Shown: positions 1 to 7,761 of the stretch, one piece after another
Numbering within the stretch: position 1 is the first letter of the stretch
Layout of the letters: every line of letters starts with the position of its first letter
Origin: MW101C3 sp943367595
GTDB taxonomy: Bacteria; Cyanobacteriota; Cyanobacteriia; PCC-6307; Cyanobiaceae
Direction: 5' to 3'
NCBI GenBank assembly: GCA_943367595.1
Contig: CALRJS020000009.1
Location: forward strand, 38,351-102,350
Length of the DNA stretch: 64,000 nucleotides
The notes under the pieces: generated by a model
What the model saw: only the letters and a program-made list of their open reading frames with translations
Told to the model about the DNA's origin: nothing
Database searches by the model: none
Position numbers and translations under genes: made by a program

Positions 1-231
1 GACACCAAGCAGTGGAAGCAGCTGCAGAGTGCGTCGGCGCGCTTCTCCGCCAACACGGTCTGCTTCAACGGTCGTGATCTCTGCGTCGTCAATCCCAATT
101 ACCTCAACAGCGTGAAGGAAAGCCGGCCCGAATTGATGGCAGGGCGGGATCTGGTGCGGGTGCACTTCGACAGCACCGGCCGCACCAACGCCAGTTGCTA
201 CGACGACGGTTGTGATCTGGTGCAGAAATGA
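1..231 (+). CDS. 3' end of unidentified small Cys-containing protein (partial)
   Basis: The reading frame is open from the first base to TGA at 229-231, giving 76 C-terminal residues; the start lies outside the window. The fragment is hydrophilic and has four cysteines in two spaced pairs (VCFNGRDLC and SCYDDGC), which suggests disulphides in an exported protein. I do not recognise the family. Its TGA overlaps the ATG of the next gene (ATGA at 228-231), so the two are probably translationally coupled and co-transcribed. Function is unknown; only the reading frame and the coupling are certain. Confidence 0.6.
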   Translation, partial: DTKQWKQLQSASARFSANTVCFNGRDLCVVNPNYLNSVKESRPELMAGRDLVRVHFDSTGRTNASCYDDGCDLVQK

Positions 232-1220
232 AGACTCTCGCAGGATTGGCCCTGGTGCTGGCCGGCGTGATCACGCTGCCCGCCGGCGCCGGCTTCGCTT
301 TTGAGCCTTCAGCGCCCTCCGGCTCCACGCAACTGATCGCCCGGGGTGGCGGCGGTGGTGGTTCAAGGGGCGGCGGGGGCTCCCGCGGTGGCGGTGGCGG
401 GGGCAGCTTCCGCAGCGGTGGTGGTGGTGGTGTCCGCAGCGGTGGTGGTGGTGCTGGCAGGGCCAACACCGGCTTCAGCGGCGCCGGCAGCGGACTCAGC
501 CGCGGATCCTCCAGGCCCAGCGGCGGCTGGAGCAACCAGGTGCGTCAACCGGGCGTGAACCCCTCGCTCAATCGGCCCAGCGGCAACGCCGGCGCCGGCA
601 ACCGCAACCTGAACCGCGACACCAACCGGGCTGCCAATCGCAACCTCGACAACAACCGGACGATCAACCGCGACCTGAACCGCGACGTGAACAGAAACGT
701 CAACCGCGATCTCAATCGCAATGTGAACGTCAACCGCGACTTCAACCGCGATGTGAACGTCAATCGGAACGTCAACGCCAACTGGAACCGGCGCGTCAAC
801 ATCAACAACGTGAACGTCAATGCCGGCTGGGCGCGGCCAGGCTGGGGCGTGGCGCGGCCGTGGAATTACGGCTGGTATGGCGGTTGGAGCACGCCGGCTT
901 GGGGCTGGTGGGGCGCCAGGGCCGCCACCTGGGGCATCGCCACCCTCGCCACCGCCTCGATCATCAACAGCGCCGTTGATGCGGCCATCAGCGCCAACCA
1001 GACCTACATCCTGGTGCCGCAGAGCAACTACCAGCTGATCTTCGCGTCGGTGGTGCCCACCAGCAGTTCGGTGGTGAGCTTCGCCGTCAGCGCCGACGGC
1101 GGCACCTACGAGCTCACGGCCGACTGCAACGCCGGCCTGCTGGATGGCCGCCAGCCCCAGTCCGCCGCGGAGGCGGAACTGCTCAATGCCGCCTGCCAGG
1201 TGGCCTTCGGCAACGTCTGA
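228..1220 (+). CDS. Secreted Gly-rich protein with Asn-Arg-Asp repeat tract
   Basis: 330 residues. An N-terminal signal peptide (MKTLAGLALVLAGVITLPAGAGFA, cleavage near residue 24) is followed by a Gly/Ser/Arg tract (about 39-105). Then comes a striking low-complexity tract (about 123-197) built from N-R-D-x-N, N-R-N-V and N-V-N units, a Trp/Gly-rich hinge (about 200-232) and a non-repetitive C-terminal domain with two cysteines. The order suggests an exported or surface protein whose basic/amide-rich middle could bind polysaccharide, nucleic acid or mineral; this is inference. It is coupled by ATGA overlap to the upstream Cys-containing gene. No family was recognised; the C-terminal domain is the part to use for homology. 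Confidence 0.75.
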   Translation: MKTLAGLALVLAGVITLPAGAGFAFEPSAPSGSTQLIARGGGGGGSRGGGGSRGGGGGGSFRSGGGGGVRSGGGGAGRANTGFSGAGSGLSRGSSRPSGGWSNQVRQPGVNPSLNRPSGNAGAGNRNLNRDTNRAANRNLDNNRTINRDLNRDVNRNVNRDLNRNVNVNRDFNRDVNVNRNVNANWNRRVNINNVNVNAGWARPGWGVARPWNYGWYGGWSTPAWGWWGARAATWGIATLATASIINSAVDAAISANQTYILVPQSNYQLIFASVVPTSSSVVSFAVSADGGTYELTADCNAGLLDGRQPQSAAEAELLNAACQVAFGNV

Positions 1221-1223
1221 AGC

Positions 1224-1244
1224 CGGGGGCGCCTGTCGCCCCCG
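1224..1244 (+). terminator. Perfect 8-bp hairpin after the Gly-rich gene
   Basis: CGGGGGCG and CGCCCCCG form a perfect 8-bp stem around a CCTGT loop, starting 3 nt after the TGA. No T-run follows, so this is a terminator-like or mRNA-stabilising hairpin rather than a classical intrinsic terminator. Confidence 0.45.
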
Positions 1245-1279
1245 AGTAGGACGGAGTCAGGCCTCTGCCGTCAACGACC

Positions 1280-1444
1280 ATGTCCAAAGCCCAACTGAAC
1301 GCGTTCCTGCTGCAGGTGGAGGGCGATCCCGCGCTCAAGGCCAGGGTGGACGGGGCCGCCGATCCTGCTGCGGTGGTGCTGATTGCCGCCGAGCTGGGTC
1401 ATGTGTTCTCCGCCGCCACCCTTAGCCGGCAGCAGCGGGGCTGA
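1280..1444 (+). CDS. Orphan Nif11-domain peptide
   Basis: A 54-residue ORF (MSKAQLNAFLLQVEGDPALK...) matching the Nif11 pattern: an N-terminal amphipathic helix with LxxFLxxVxxDPxLxxxV, then an Ala-rich helix (AVVLIAAELGHVFS). Nif11 domains are leader regions of RiPP precursors (prochlorosin and nitrile-hydratase-like leaders) in picocyanobacteria, but many stand alone. Here there is no double-Gly motif with a Cys/Ser/Thr core after it: only TLSRQQRG follows, and no LanM-type enzyme is nearby. It is therefore an orphan leader-like peptide of unknown role. Its 3' end overlaps the convergent DUF1499 gene by 23 bp. Confidence 0.7.
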   Translation: MSKAQLNAFLLQVEGDPALKARVDGAADPAAVVLIAAELGHVFSAATLSRQQRG

Positions 1445-1982
1445 TCCCGGCATCGAGGGCCTGCTTCAGGCTCTCCAGCCGCGCTCGGTTCACCCCCAGG
1501 TCTGAATCCCCCAGGCGTGAGGCTGAGCGCACCTGCAGCACGCCAGTGCGGGCATCGACCGCCAGTTCGAGGTCGTCGATGAAGCCGAACAGGCGGCTTT
1601 CTGCGGTGGCGTGGAGATAGGCAGCCTCCGGCTCCTCCTCGAAGCGCTCCACCGTCATCCCCGGCATGGCTTCCAGCACCGGCACCAGCTGGCGCAGACT
1701 GCCCAGCGGATCGGCGAGGGGCCAGTCCTGACGGACGCAATGGCTGGGCGCCGTGCAGGCGGAAAGGCGCCCGTCGTGCAGGCCGAGCTCCACCGGCACC
1801 GGCCCCACCAGATGGAACAGCGCAGCAGCAGCGGCCGCCGGCTGAAGGGCGAGCGGAGCTGCGACAGCCAGCAGCCAAAGGCCGGCCGTCACCAGCAGCC
1901 GGCCCAGACGCAAAAAGTGCTGTGGCGCCAGACCTGAAGCGGCACCGGAGGCGGGGCCAGTGGCGTGCGGGTGCGCGTTCAT
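1422..1982 (-). CDS. DUF1499 family protein
   Basis: 186 residues. A hydrophobic N-terminal segment (about 25-55) looks like a signal anchor. The rest carries the DUF1499 hallmarks: a Cys-containing segment (SACTAPSHCVRQD), the YLHATAESRLFGFIDDLEL core and the terminal RSASRLGDSDLGVNRARLE block. The biochemical role of DUF1499 is not established. The ATG overlaps the TGA of the carotenoid oxygenase (ATGA, minus strand), so it is the last gene of a hisB-carotenoid oxygenase-DUF1499 group. Confidence 0.8.
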   Translation of the reverse strand: MNAHPHATGPASGAASGLAPQHFLRLGRLLVTAGLWLLAVAAPLALQPAAAAAALFHLVGPVPVELGLHDGRLSACTAPSHCVRQDWPLADPLGSLRQLVPVLEAMPGMTVERFEEEPEAAYLHATAESRLFGFIDDLELAVDARTGVLQVRSASRLGDSDLGVNRARLESLKQALDAGISPAAAG

Positions 1983-3586
1983 GCCGCACTCCAGCTGCCG
2001 TGCAGCCCGTGGGGGATGGCCAGGGGCAGGGGAATCACCGCCTGCTCAGTGAGATCGTCAGCCCGCAGGATCACAAGGTCACTGGCCGAGCGGGCACCGT
2101 TCCAGACCACGCAGAGGATCCAGCCGTCGTCTTCCGCCGGAGCGGGCCCGCCGCCAACGGCCTGCCTGGGCACCATCAGCGGCTCGCTGACAAAGCCCCG
2201 CGGCGCCGCGCTCCACACCCAGCGTTCGCCCGAGTGCAGGTCGAGCTTCTCGATCGCCTGCAGCGGGTCGTTGCCCCGCTCCCGGTGGGTGACCGCCATC
2301 CAGGCGTAGCGGGCATCCAGCCCCACGCGGGCGGGGTTCACCATCGCGAATTCGCAGCAGCGCTCCTCCAGCCGCTCGCTGCTCACCGTGCCGGTGGCCA
2401 GATCGATGCGGCAGCGGTGCAGCTGGCCCACCGGCAGGGTGCTGAAGTCGACAGCACGGAAGTCGGTGTCCGGGCCGATCGTGGGGAAGTCGTCGTAGTA
2501 GATCGAATCCACCACCACCTGGCCGGCCGCACCGGCGCCGGGATCTTCGAAGGCATTGAGGTGGTGGAACACGAAGCCGGCCGGCGCCTGCACCTGCAGG
2601 GGCTCGCCTTCACCGGAGCGGGGAATCAGCCAGAACTGACCCTGCTCGCCGGGCTTGGAGGCCAGGCACTGGGCGGCCCCCTTCAGGCCGAACACCAAGC
2701 CCAGCGGGTTGAAGGCCATGGCGTTCTGCAGGAACACGGCCCAGTTGGGGGTGATCGCGAAATCGTGCAGGAAGGCGAACCCTTTGAAGCTGCGGGTCTG
2801 ATCGGCCAGCAGGCGGCCACTGCCGCCCCTACCGCTGCCCTGGTGACCGCTGCTGTGATCACCGCTGGTGGCCTGACCGCTGCTGCTCTCGCCGTTGCTG
2901 GCCTGGCTGCTGGAGGCGTCGAACTCCATCAGCCGGATCGTGCTGCGGGGCCCCGCCTTCACCCCGAAGGTGACCATGCGCGGACCGCCCCGGTGACCGG
3001 GATCGAAGCGGGGGTGGGCGCTGAAGGCCTCCCCGGCGGCAAGCACGCCATCCAACTGCTCGAGGCCGGTGGTCTCCAGTGTGTCGGGATCGAGGCCGTG
3101 GGGCAGGCTCGCCTCCCAGAGCGCCAGCAGGCGGTCGCCCAGCCGCACCACGTGGGTGTTGGCGATGTTCTTGAGCCGCAGGTCGAAGGCATTGGCGAGG
3201 GGACCGCCGGGCTTCTGGGTACCGAACACGCCGCGGTACACGAAGCTGCCCTTCTCCTCCTCCGCCAGCCAGCCCTCGGTACGCACGAAACGGTTGGTGA
3301 GGGTGGCGGCGCCACCGTCGAAGCGCACGGCGGTGATCATGCCGTCGCCATCAAAGGGGTGGTGCACCCACTGGCCGCCGCGCTCCAGCCGGCCCGGCCC
3401 GTTGCGGTAGAGGGTGCCGCTGAGCTCGCTGGGGATGGAGCCCTTGCTGGCGGTGAGCGGTGCCGCCGTGAGTTCGCTGCCCACGTTGCGGAACGCACTG
3501 GCCCAATCGGCGCGGGCGTAGGTGGTGGGGCTCGCGGCGGACTCCGGTGCGTCCGGATGGTCGGGGCGGCTGGCGGCCAGGGTCAT
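1979..3586 (-). CDS. Carotenoid (apocarotenoid) cleavage oxygenase
   Basis: 535 residues of the RPE65/carotenoid cleavage dioxygenase family, Fe(II) enzymes that split carotenoid or apocarotenoid double bonds to aldehydes. The four histidine blades are visible: HPRFDP (His191), FLHDFAITP (His274), FHHLNAFE (about 341-342) and PHGLHGSW (His529). YRNGPGRL near residue 60 is also typical. An unusual Ser/Gly-rich insert (about 225-258) breaks the propeller between the first two His motifs. I start at the ATG at 3586; ATG pairs at 3616/3619 are possible, and no good Shine-Dalgarno decides. It follows hisB by about 47 bp and overlaps DUF1499. Substrate (retinal-forming or other) cannot be read from sequence. 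Confidence 0.88.
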   Translation of the reverse strand: MTLAASRPDHPDAPESAASPTTYARADWASAFRNVGSELTAAPLTASKGSIPSELSGTLYRNGPGRLERGGQWVHHPFDGDGMITAVRFDGGAATLTNRFVRTEGWLAEEEKGSFVYRGVFGTQKPGGPLANAFDLRLKNIANTHVVRLGDRLLALWEASLPHGLDPDTLETTGLEQLDGVLAAGEAFSAHPRFDPGHRGGPRMVTFGVKAGPRSTIRLMEFDASSSQASNGESSSGQATSGDHSSGHQGSGRGGSGRLLADQTRSFKGFAFLHDFAITPNWAVFLQNAMAFNPLGLVFGLKGAAQCLASKPGEQGQFWLIPRSGEGEPLQVQAPAGFVFHHLNAFEDPGAGAAGQVVVDSIYYDDFPTIGPDTDFRAVDFSTLPVGQLHRCRIDLATGTVSSERLEERCCEFAMVNPARVGLDARYAWMAVTHRERGNDPLQAIEKLDLHSGERWVWSAAPRGFVSEPLMVPRQAVGGGPAPAEDDGWILCVVWNGARSASDLVILRADDLTEQAVIPLPLAIPHGLHGSWSAA

Positions 3587-3633
3587 GAACGGGCGAGCGG
3601 ACGGCGGTCCTCCCATCATCACGTAAAGGAGTG

Positions 3634-4275
3634 TTAAGCGGCGCCCGCCTGCTCCAGCACCCCCTTGCTGCTGGGTACGGCACCGGCCCGGCGCGGGTCG
3701 ATCTCCACCGCCAGCCGCAGCGCCCGGGCGAAGGCCTTGAAGCAGGCCTCCACGATGTGGTGCGAGTTCAGGCCATCGAGCTGACGGATGTGCAGGGTGA
3801 GGCCGGAGTTGTTCACCACCGCCACGAAGAACTCCCGCACCAGTTCGGTGTCGTAGGTGCCGATCCGCTGGGCCGGAATCGTGAGCCCGTAGCTGAGGTG
3901 GGGGCGGCCGGAGCAATCGAGCGCCACCTGCACCAGCGCTTCATCGAGCGGCGCCACGAAATGGCCGAAGCGATGGATGCCGCGGCGGGAGCCCAGGGCC
4001 TGCGCCAGGGCCTGGCCGACGGCGATGCCCACATCCTCGTTGGTGTGGTGGTCGTCGATGTGGGTGTCGCCCTTGGCGCTGATCTCCAGGTCGAGCAGGC
4101 CATGGCTGGCCAGCTGATGCAGCATGTGATCCAGAAACGGCACGCCGGTGCTCACCTGGCAGGCACCGCTGCCATCGAGATCCAGGCGCACCCGCACATC
4201 TGTTTCCCCGGTGACCCGATGCACCACTCCGCTGCGGGCAAGGGAACCGGGAGGGGATACGGACACGCTCAACAC
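3634..4275 (-). CDS. hisB: Imidazoleglycerol-phosphate dehydratase
   Basis: 213 residues, the length of a monofunctional HisB, which dehydrates imidazole-glycerol phosphate in histidine biosynthesis. Metal-binding and active-site blocks are present: FLDHMLHQLASHG, HIDDHHTNEDVGIA, RFGHFVAPLDEAL and NSHHIVEACFKAFARAL. The start is GTG at 4275 and gives a normal N-terminus (VHRVTGETDV at about 18). It lies alone among his genes and upstream of the carotenoid oxygenase, as usual for the dispersed his genes of picocyanobacteria. Confidence 0.95.
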   Translation of the reverse strand: MLSVSVSPPGSLARSGVVHRVTGETDVRVRLDLDGSGACQVSTGVPFLDHMLHQLASHGLLDLEISAKGDTHIDDHHTNEDVGIAVGQALAQALGSRRGIHRFGHFVAPLDEALVQVALDCSGRPHLSYGLTIPAQRIGTYDTELVREFFVAVVNNSGLTLHIRQLDGLNSHHIVEACFKAFARALRLAVEIDPRRAGAVPSSKGVLEQAGAA

Positions 4276-4660
4276 GGGCTGGACCTGGGCGAATCATGGC
4301 CGATACCGGCCACCGCACGGCTGGATCAGAGCGCCAGGGCCTGGGGGTAGAGCTCGGGGGGCGAGATGGAGAGAATCAGATCCCCCCGAGGATCCAGCCT
4401 CGTGAGACTGGGATACGTGCCGAGCGAGCGGCTCCATGGCGCCAGGAAATGCCAGGGGTTTGGCCTTGCCAGGGTTTGGCCTTGCCGGGTCCTTCAACCC
4501 GCCTGGTGTTTGAACGTGCCAGGTGCTTGGCCTTGCCAGGCGCTTGGAAGAACCAGCTGCCTGGCCTTACCGGCGGCCTCATGAGCGCTGATGCTGCAGG
4601 CGGGCCCACGAGCCATTGTCCTGCCGGCGGCCTCACGCACGGGTGATCCCTCCGGGCAGC
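4276..4660. repeat. Intergenic region with irregular TTGGCCTTGCCAGG repeats
   Basis: This 385-bp gap between hisB and fabI has no convincing gene. Between 4450 and 4571 it carries several near-copies of a 16-17 bp unit: TGGCCTTGCC at 4461, 4477 and 4528, and a variant TGGCCTTACC at 4562. TGCCAGG half-units recur between them. The core TGGC-CTT-GCCA is itself an inverted repeat, so it could be a protein-binding array or a decayed short interspersed repeat. The fabI downstream region and the hisB promoter both lie here. Confidence 0.55.
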
Positions 4661-5443
4661 TCACATGCCGTTGATGCAGTAGCCGGCATCCACGTAGATC
4701 ACCTGACCGGTGATGCCGCTGGCCAGCGGGCTGGCCAGGAAGGCGGCGGTGCTGCCCACCTCGTCCTGGGTGACGGTGCGCCGCAGCGGGGCCTTCTCCT
4801 CCACGTTGTGGATCATCTCGTGAATGCCGCCGATGGCGGAGCTGGCCAGGGTGCGGATCGGGCCGGCGCTGATGGCGTTCACCCGCACCTGTTTGTCGGG
4901 GCCCAGTTCGGCGGCCAGGTAGCGCACCGAGGCCTCGAGGGCTGCTTTGGCCACCCCCATCACGTTGTAGTTGGGGATCGCCCGCTCGGCGCCCAGGTAG
5001 CTGAGCGTGATCACGCTGGCACCGGGGTTGAACAGGGGCTTGGCGTAGCGGCAGAGCGGCGCGAGCGAATAGGCGCTCACCTCCAGCGCCCGGCCGAAGC
5101 CTTCGGGGGTGATGGCGCTGTAGTCGCCCACCAGCTCCTCCTTGCCGGCGAAGGCCAGGCAGTGGATCAGCACATCGAGGCTGCCCCACTGCTGCTGGAT
5201 CGCGGCGAAGGCGGCTTCGATCTGCTCGGGGATCTGCACGTTGAGCGGCAGAACCAGGCTGGGGGCCAGCGGGGCCGTGAGCTCACGCACCTTGCCCTCG
5301 AAGCGGCCCTTGTCGTCGGGCAGGTAGGTGACCGCCAGCTCGCAGCCCGCCGCGGCCAGCTGCTGAGCGATGCCCCAGGCGATCGAGCGGTTGTTGGCGA
5401 TGCCGGTGACCAGGGCCTTCTTGCCGCGCAGATCGAGAAGCAT
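4661..5443 (-). CDS. fabI: Enoyl-[acyl-carrier-protein] reductase (NADH)
   Basis: 260 residues, normal for FabI, which reduces trans-2-enoyl-ACP in the last step of fatty acid elongation. The short-chain dehydrogenase fold shows the FabI-type cofactor loop GIANNRSIAWGIA at about 14-26, SYLGAERA, and the catalytic Tyr-x6-Lys pair in YNVMGVAK. The C-terminus VIYVDAGYCINGM is typical. The ATG at 5443 (MLLDLRGKKALVTG) is chosen because the family begins 8-10 residues before the cofactor loop. It is divergent from the photolyase-like gene at 5512, with a 68-bp shared promoter region. Confidence 0.95.
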   Translation of the reverse strand: MLLDLRGKKALVTGIANNRSIAWGIAQQLAAAGCELAVTYLPDDKGRFEGKVRELTAPLAPSLVLPLNVQIPEQIEAAFAAIQQQWGSLDVLIHCLAFAGKEELVGDYSAITPEGFGRALEVSAYSLAPLCRYAKPLFNPGASVITLSYLGAERAIPNYNVMGVAKAALEASVRYLAAELGPDKQVRVNAISAGPIRTLASSAIGGIHEMIHNVEEKAPLRRTVTQDEVGSTAAFLASPLASGITGQVIYVDAGYCINGM

Positions 5444-5511
5444 GTCCGGGGAGCGAGCTGGCAGGGATTCTCCCGCAGCGCTGGCGCCCTGCCCGCGCCA
5501 CGATCGGTGCC

Positions 5512-7005
5512 ATGGAGCCCGCTGTCCCCCTCGCCTGGCCGCCTGCCGCCGGCGATCTGCCCCGCACCTTCGCCGCTCGGCACGACCTGGCCGGCGAGCT
5601 GCAGGCCCGCTTCGGCATGCAACCGGCCGCCCCGGACACCGCAGACGCCCCACCGCTGAGCCCGCTGCGCGGTGGCCGGGCAGCGGCGCTGGCCGAGCTG
5701 GCAGCGATCGACCCGGTGGCCTACGCCGCCAGCCGCAACCATCTCGATGGCGCCGTGACCCGCCTCTCCCCCTACATCCGCCACGGGGTGCTCACCCTGG
5801 CGGAGGTGCGGCAGGCGGTGTTCGCTGCCCTGACCGCCCGGGGGCTGGGGCGCAGCGCCGGCGAAAAGCTGATCAACGAGCTCGGCTGGCGGGACTACTG
5901 GCAGCGCGTCTGGCAGCAGCTGGGCGAGGGCATCTGGGACGACCGCGAGCGGGGCGCCAGCGGCCTGCCGCCCACGGCCTACCGCCAAGACCTGCCCGAG
6001 GACATCGCCGGCGGCAGCACCGGCCTGGCCTGCATCGATGCCTTTCGCCACCAGCTGGTGCATGAGGGCTGGCTGCACAACCATGCCCGGATGTGGCTGG
6101 CGGCCTACCTGGTGCACTGGCGGCGGGTGCGCTGGCAGACCGGCGCCCGCTGGTTCCTGCGCCACCTGCTCGACGGCGATCCGGCCAGCAACAACCTCAG
6201 CTGGCAATGGGTGGCCGGCACCTTCAGCGCCAAGCCCTACCTGTTCAACCGCGCCAACCTGGAGCGCTTCAGCAGCGGCCGCTTCTGCCGCGCCTGCCCG
6301 AAGGCGCAGGCCGGTGGCGCCGGCCGGCCGGGTGGCTGCCCGTTCGAGGCCAGCTACGAACGGCTGGGCGAGCAGCTGTTCCGCAACGAGGCGCCGCTCA
6401 GCCCGCCGGAGCCGCCGCTGCAGGACCAGACCCAGAGCCAGACCCATACCCAGCCCCCGGTCCAGTCCCCACCGGTCAGCCGCGCGCCAGACAGCGCGCC
6501 AGACAGCCAGCCCTGGCGAGCCGCCGCCGCTCCAACCGGCCGCCTGCAACGGCCGGTGCTCTGGATCCACGGCGAGGCGCTGGGGCCGGCCAACCCCGCG
6601 TTGCGCGCCCATCCCGACCGACCGGCCCTGTTCGTGTTCGACCGGCCCCTGATCGAGGGAAGCGCCGGCCAGGGCCCGGCGATCAGCCTCAAGCGGCTCG
6701 GCTTCCTCTACGAATGCCTGCTGGATCTTCCGGTGGCGCTCCGGGACGGAGCTGTGGCGGAGGAGTTGCTCGCTTTCGCCGCCCGCCATGGCGCCGACGG
6801 GGTGGTCACCAGCCGGGCGGTGGATCCCCGCTTTGCGGCACTTTCAGCCACGATCGGCGCCGCCCTGCCGCTGCAGGTGCTGGAGCCCGAGCCTTTCGTG
6901 CAGCTGGAGGGCCCCGTGGACCTGCGGCGCTTCAGCCGCTACTGGAAGCAGGCCGAGCGGGCGGTCTGGGCCGGTTTCGAGGGGCCACGCCCCAGCGCCG
7001 CTTGA
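5512..7005 (+). CDS. Photolyase/cryptochrome-like FAD protein with reversed domain order
   Basis: 497 residues. The N-terminal half (about 60-290) is a photolyase FAD-binding domain: RLSPYIRHGVL, ELGWRDYWQRVW, HEGWLHNHARMWLAAYLVHW and LLDGDPASNNLSWQW match the equivalent blocks of the canonical photolyase at 10422-11948. A Pro/Gln/Ser linker (about 300-340) follows. The C-terminal third (about 345-490: VLWIHGEALGPANPAL, LFVFDRPL, SLKRLGFLYECLL) resembles the alpha/beta antenna domain that is normally N-terminal. The order is therefore swapped. Whether it repairs DNA or is a photoreceptor is unknown. It is coupled to the phosphopantetheinyl transferase by a TTGA overlap. Confidence 0.8.
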   Translation: MEPAVPLAWPPAAGDLPRTFAARHDLAGELQARFGMQPAAPDTADAPPLSPLRGGRAAALAELAAIDPVAYAASRNHLDGAVTRLSPYIRHGVLTLAEVRQAVFAALTARGLGRSAGEKLINELGWRDYWQRVWQQLGEGIWDDRERGASGLPPTAYRQDLPEDIAGGSTGLACIDAFRHQLVHEGWLHNHARMWLAAYLVHWRRVRWQTGARWFLRHLLDGDPASNNLSWQWVAGTFSAKPYLFNRANLERFSSGRFCRACPKAQAGGAGRPGGCPFEASYERLGEQLFRNEAPLSPPEPPLQDQTQSQTHTQPPVQSPPVSRAPDSAPDSQPWRAAAAPTGRLQRPVLWIHGEALGPANPALRAHPDRPALFVFDRPLIEGSAGQGPAISLKRLGFLYECLLDLPVALRDGAVAEELLAFAARHGADGVVTSRAVDPRFAALSATIGAALPLQVLEPEPFVQLEGPVDLRRFSRYWKQAERAVWAGFEGPRPSAA

Positions 7006-7757
7006 GCGCGCCTGCACCACTGCCGCTGCGGGCCTGGCCCCCCGCCGATCACCTGGAGCCCGGCTGGCTCGACCCGAGCCCGTCGGCACCACCGGCCCTC
7101 TGGTGCATCGACCGGCGCTCGCCGGCTGTGGCCGCCGCCCTGCCCGCCCTGCCGCCGCTGCTCACCGTGCCGGAGCGGGAGCGGTGGCAGCGGCTGCGCC
7201 GCTCCGGCGATCAGGAACGCTTCCTTCTGGGCCGGGGCGCCCTGCGGCAGTTGCTGGCCGCCTGCCTGGATCACCCCGCCGGCGAGATCGAGCTGGTCAC
7301 CAACCGCCACGGCAAGCCACAGCTGCCGCCCGCACCAGCGCGGCCCGGCCCGGCGCTGGGCCCGGGCGTGGCGCAGTTCAACGTCGCCCACTCCGGAGAG
7401 CTGGTGCTGCTGGCCTTCCATGGCTGCCAGCCGGTGGGCATCGATGTGGAACAGCAGCGGCCACTGCCGGCCTGGCCGGCGATCGCGCGCCGCTGCTTTC
7501 CCAGCGCCCTGGTGGCTGAACTTGAAGCCCTGCCCGCTGAAGCGGGCCGCCGCGAATTCTTTCGCCACTGGTGCCGCCTGGAGGCGCGTCTGAAGGCCGG
7601 TGGCACCGGCCTGGCGGCCACGGGGCCGAGCCTGGCCGATGGCGCCGCCGATGGCGCGGCCACGGACTCGCTGGCCTGCAGGGATCTGCTGCTGCCGGCG
7701 GGCTACAGCGGGGCTGTGGCCCTGGCCCGCTTCGAGGTCCACGGGGCCAGGGGATAG
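7002..7757 (+). CDS. 4'-phosphopantetheinyl transferase (Sfp/HetI type)
   Basis: 251 residues. Sfp-type enzymes move phosphopantetheine from CoA onto a serine of acyl or peptidyl carrier proteins. The signature motifs are clear: FNVAHSGELVLLAF, the Mg-binding VGIDVE, and FFRHWCRLEARLKAGGTGL, which corresponds to the family's W-(S/C)-x-K-E-A-x-x-K block. Here the usual Lys-Glu is LE, with arginine following. The only plausible start is TTG at 7002, overlapping the upstream TGA as TTGA, so translation is probably coupled. fabI lies close by on the other strand. Confidence 0.85.
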   Translation: MSAPAPLPLRAWPPADHLEPGWLDPSPSAPPALWCIDRRSPAVAAALPALPPLLTVPERERWQRLRRSGDQERFLLGRGALRQLLAACLDHPAGEIELVTNRHGKPQLPPAPARPGPALGPGVAQFNVAHSGELVLLAFHGCQPVGIDVEQQRPLPAWPAIARRCFPSALVAELEALPAEAGRREFFRHWCRLEARLKAGGTGLAATGPSLADGAADGAATDSLACRDLLLPAGYSGAVALARFEVHGARG

Positions 7758-7761
7758 GGGG

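Noticed and set aside
1922..3637. Long plus-strand reading frame (571 codons) antisense to the carotenoid oxygenase
   Set aside because: It mirrors the real minus-strand gene, as expected in GC-rich DNA; it has no recognisable domain and is rich in Gly/Ala/His of the antisense type.
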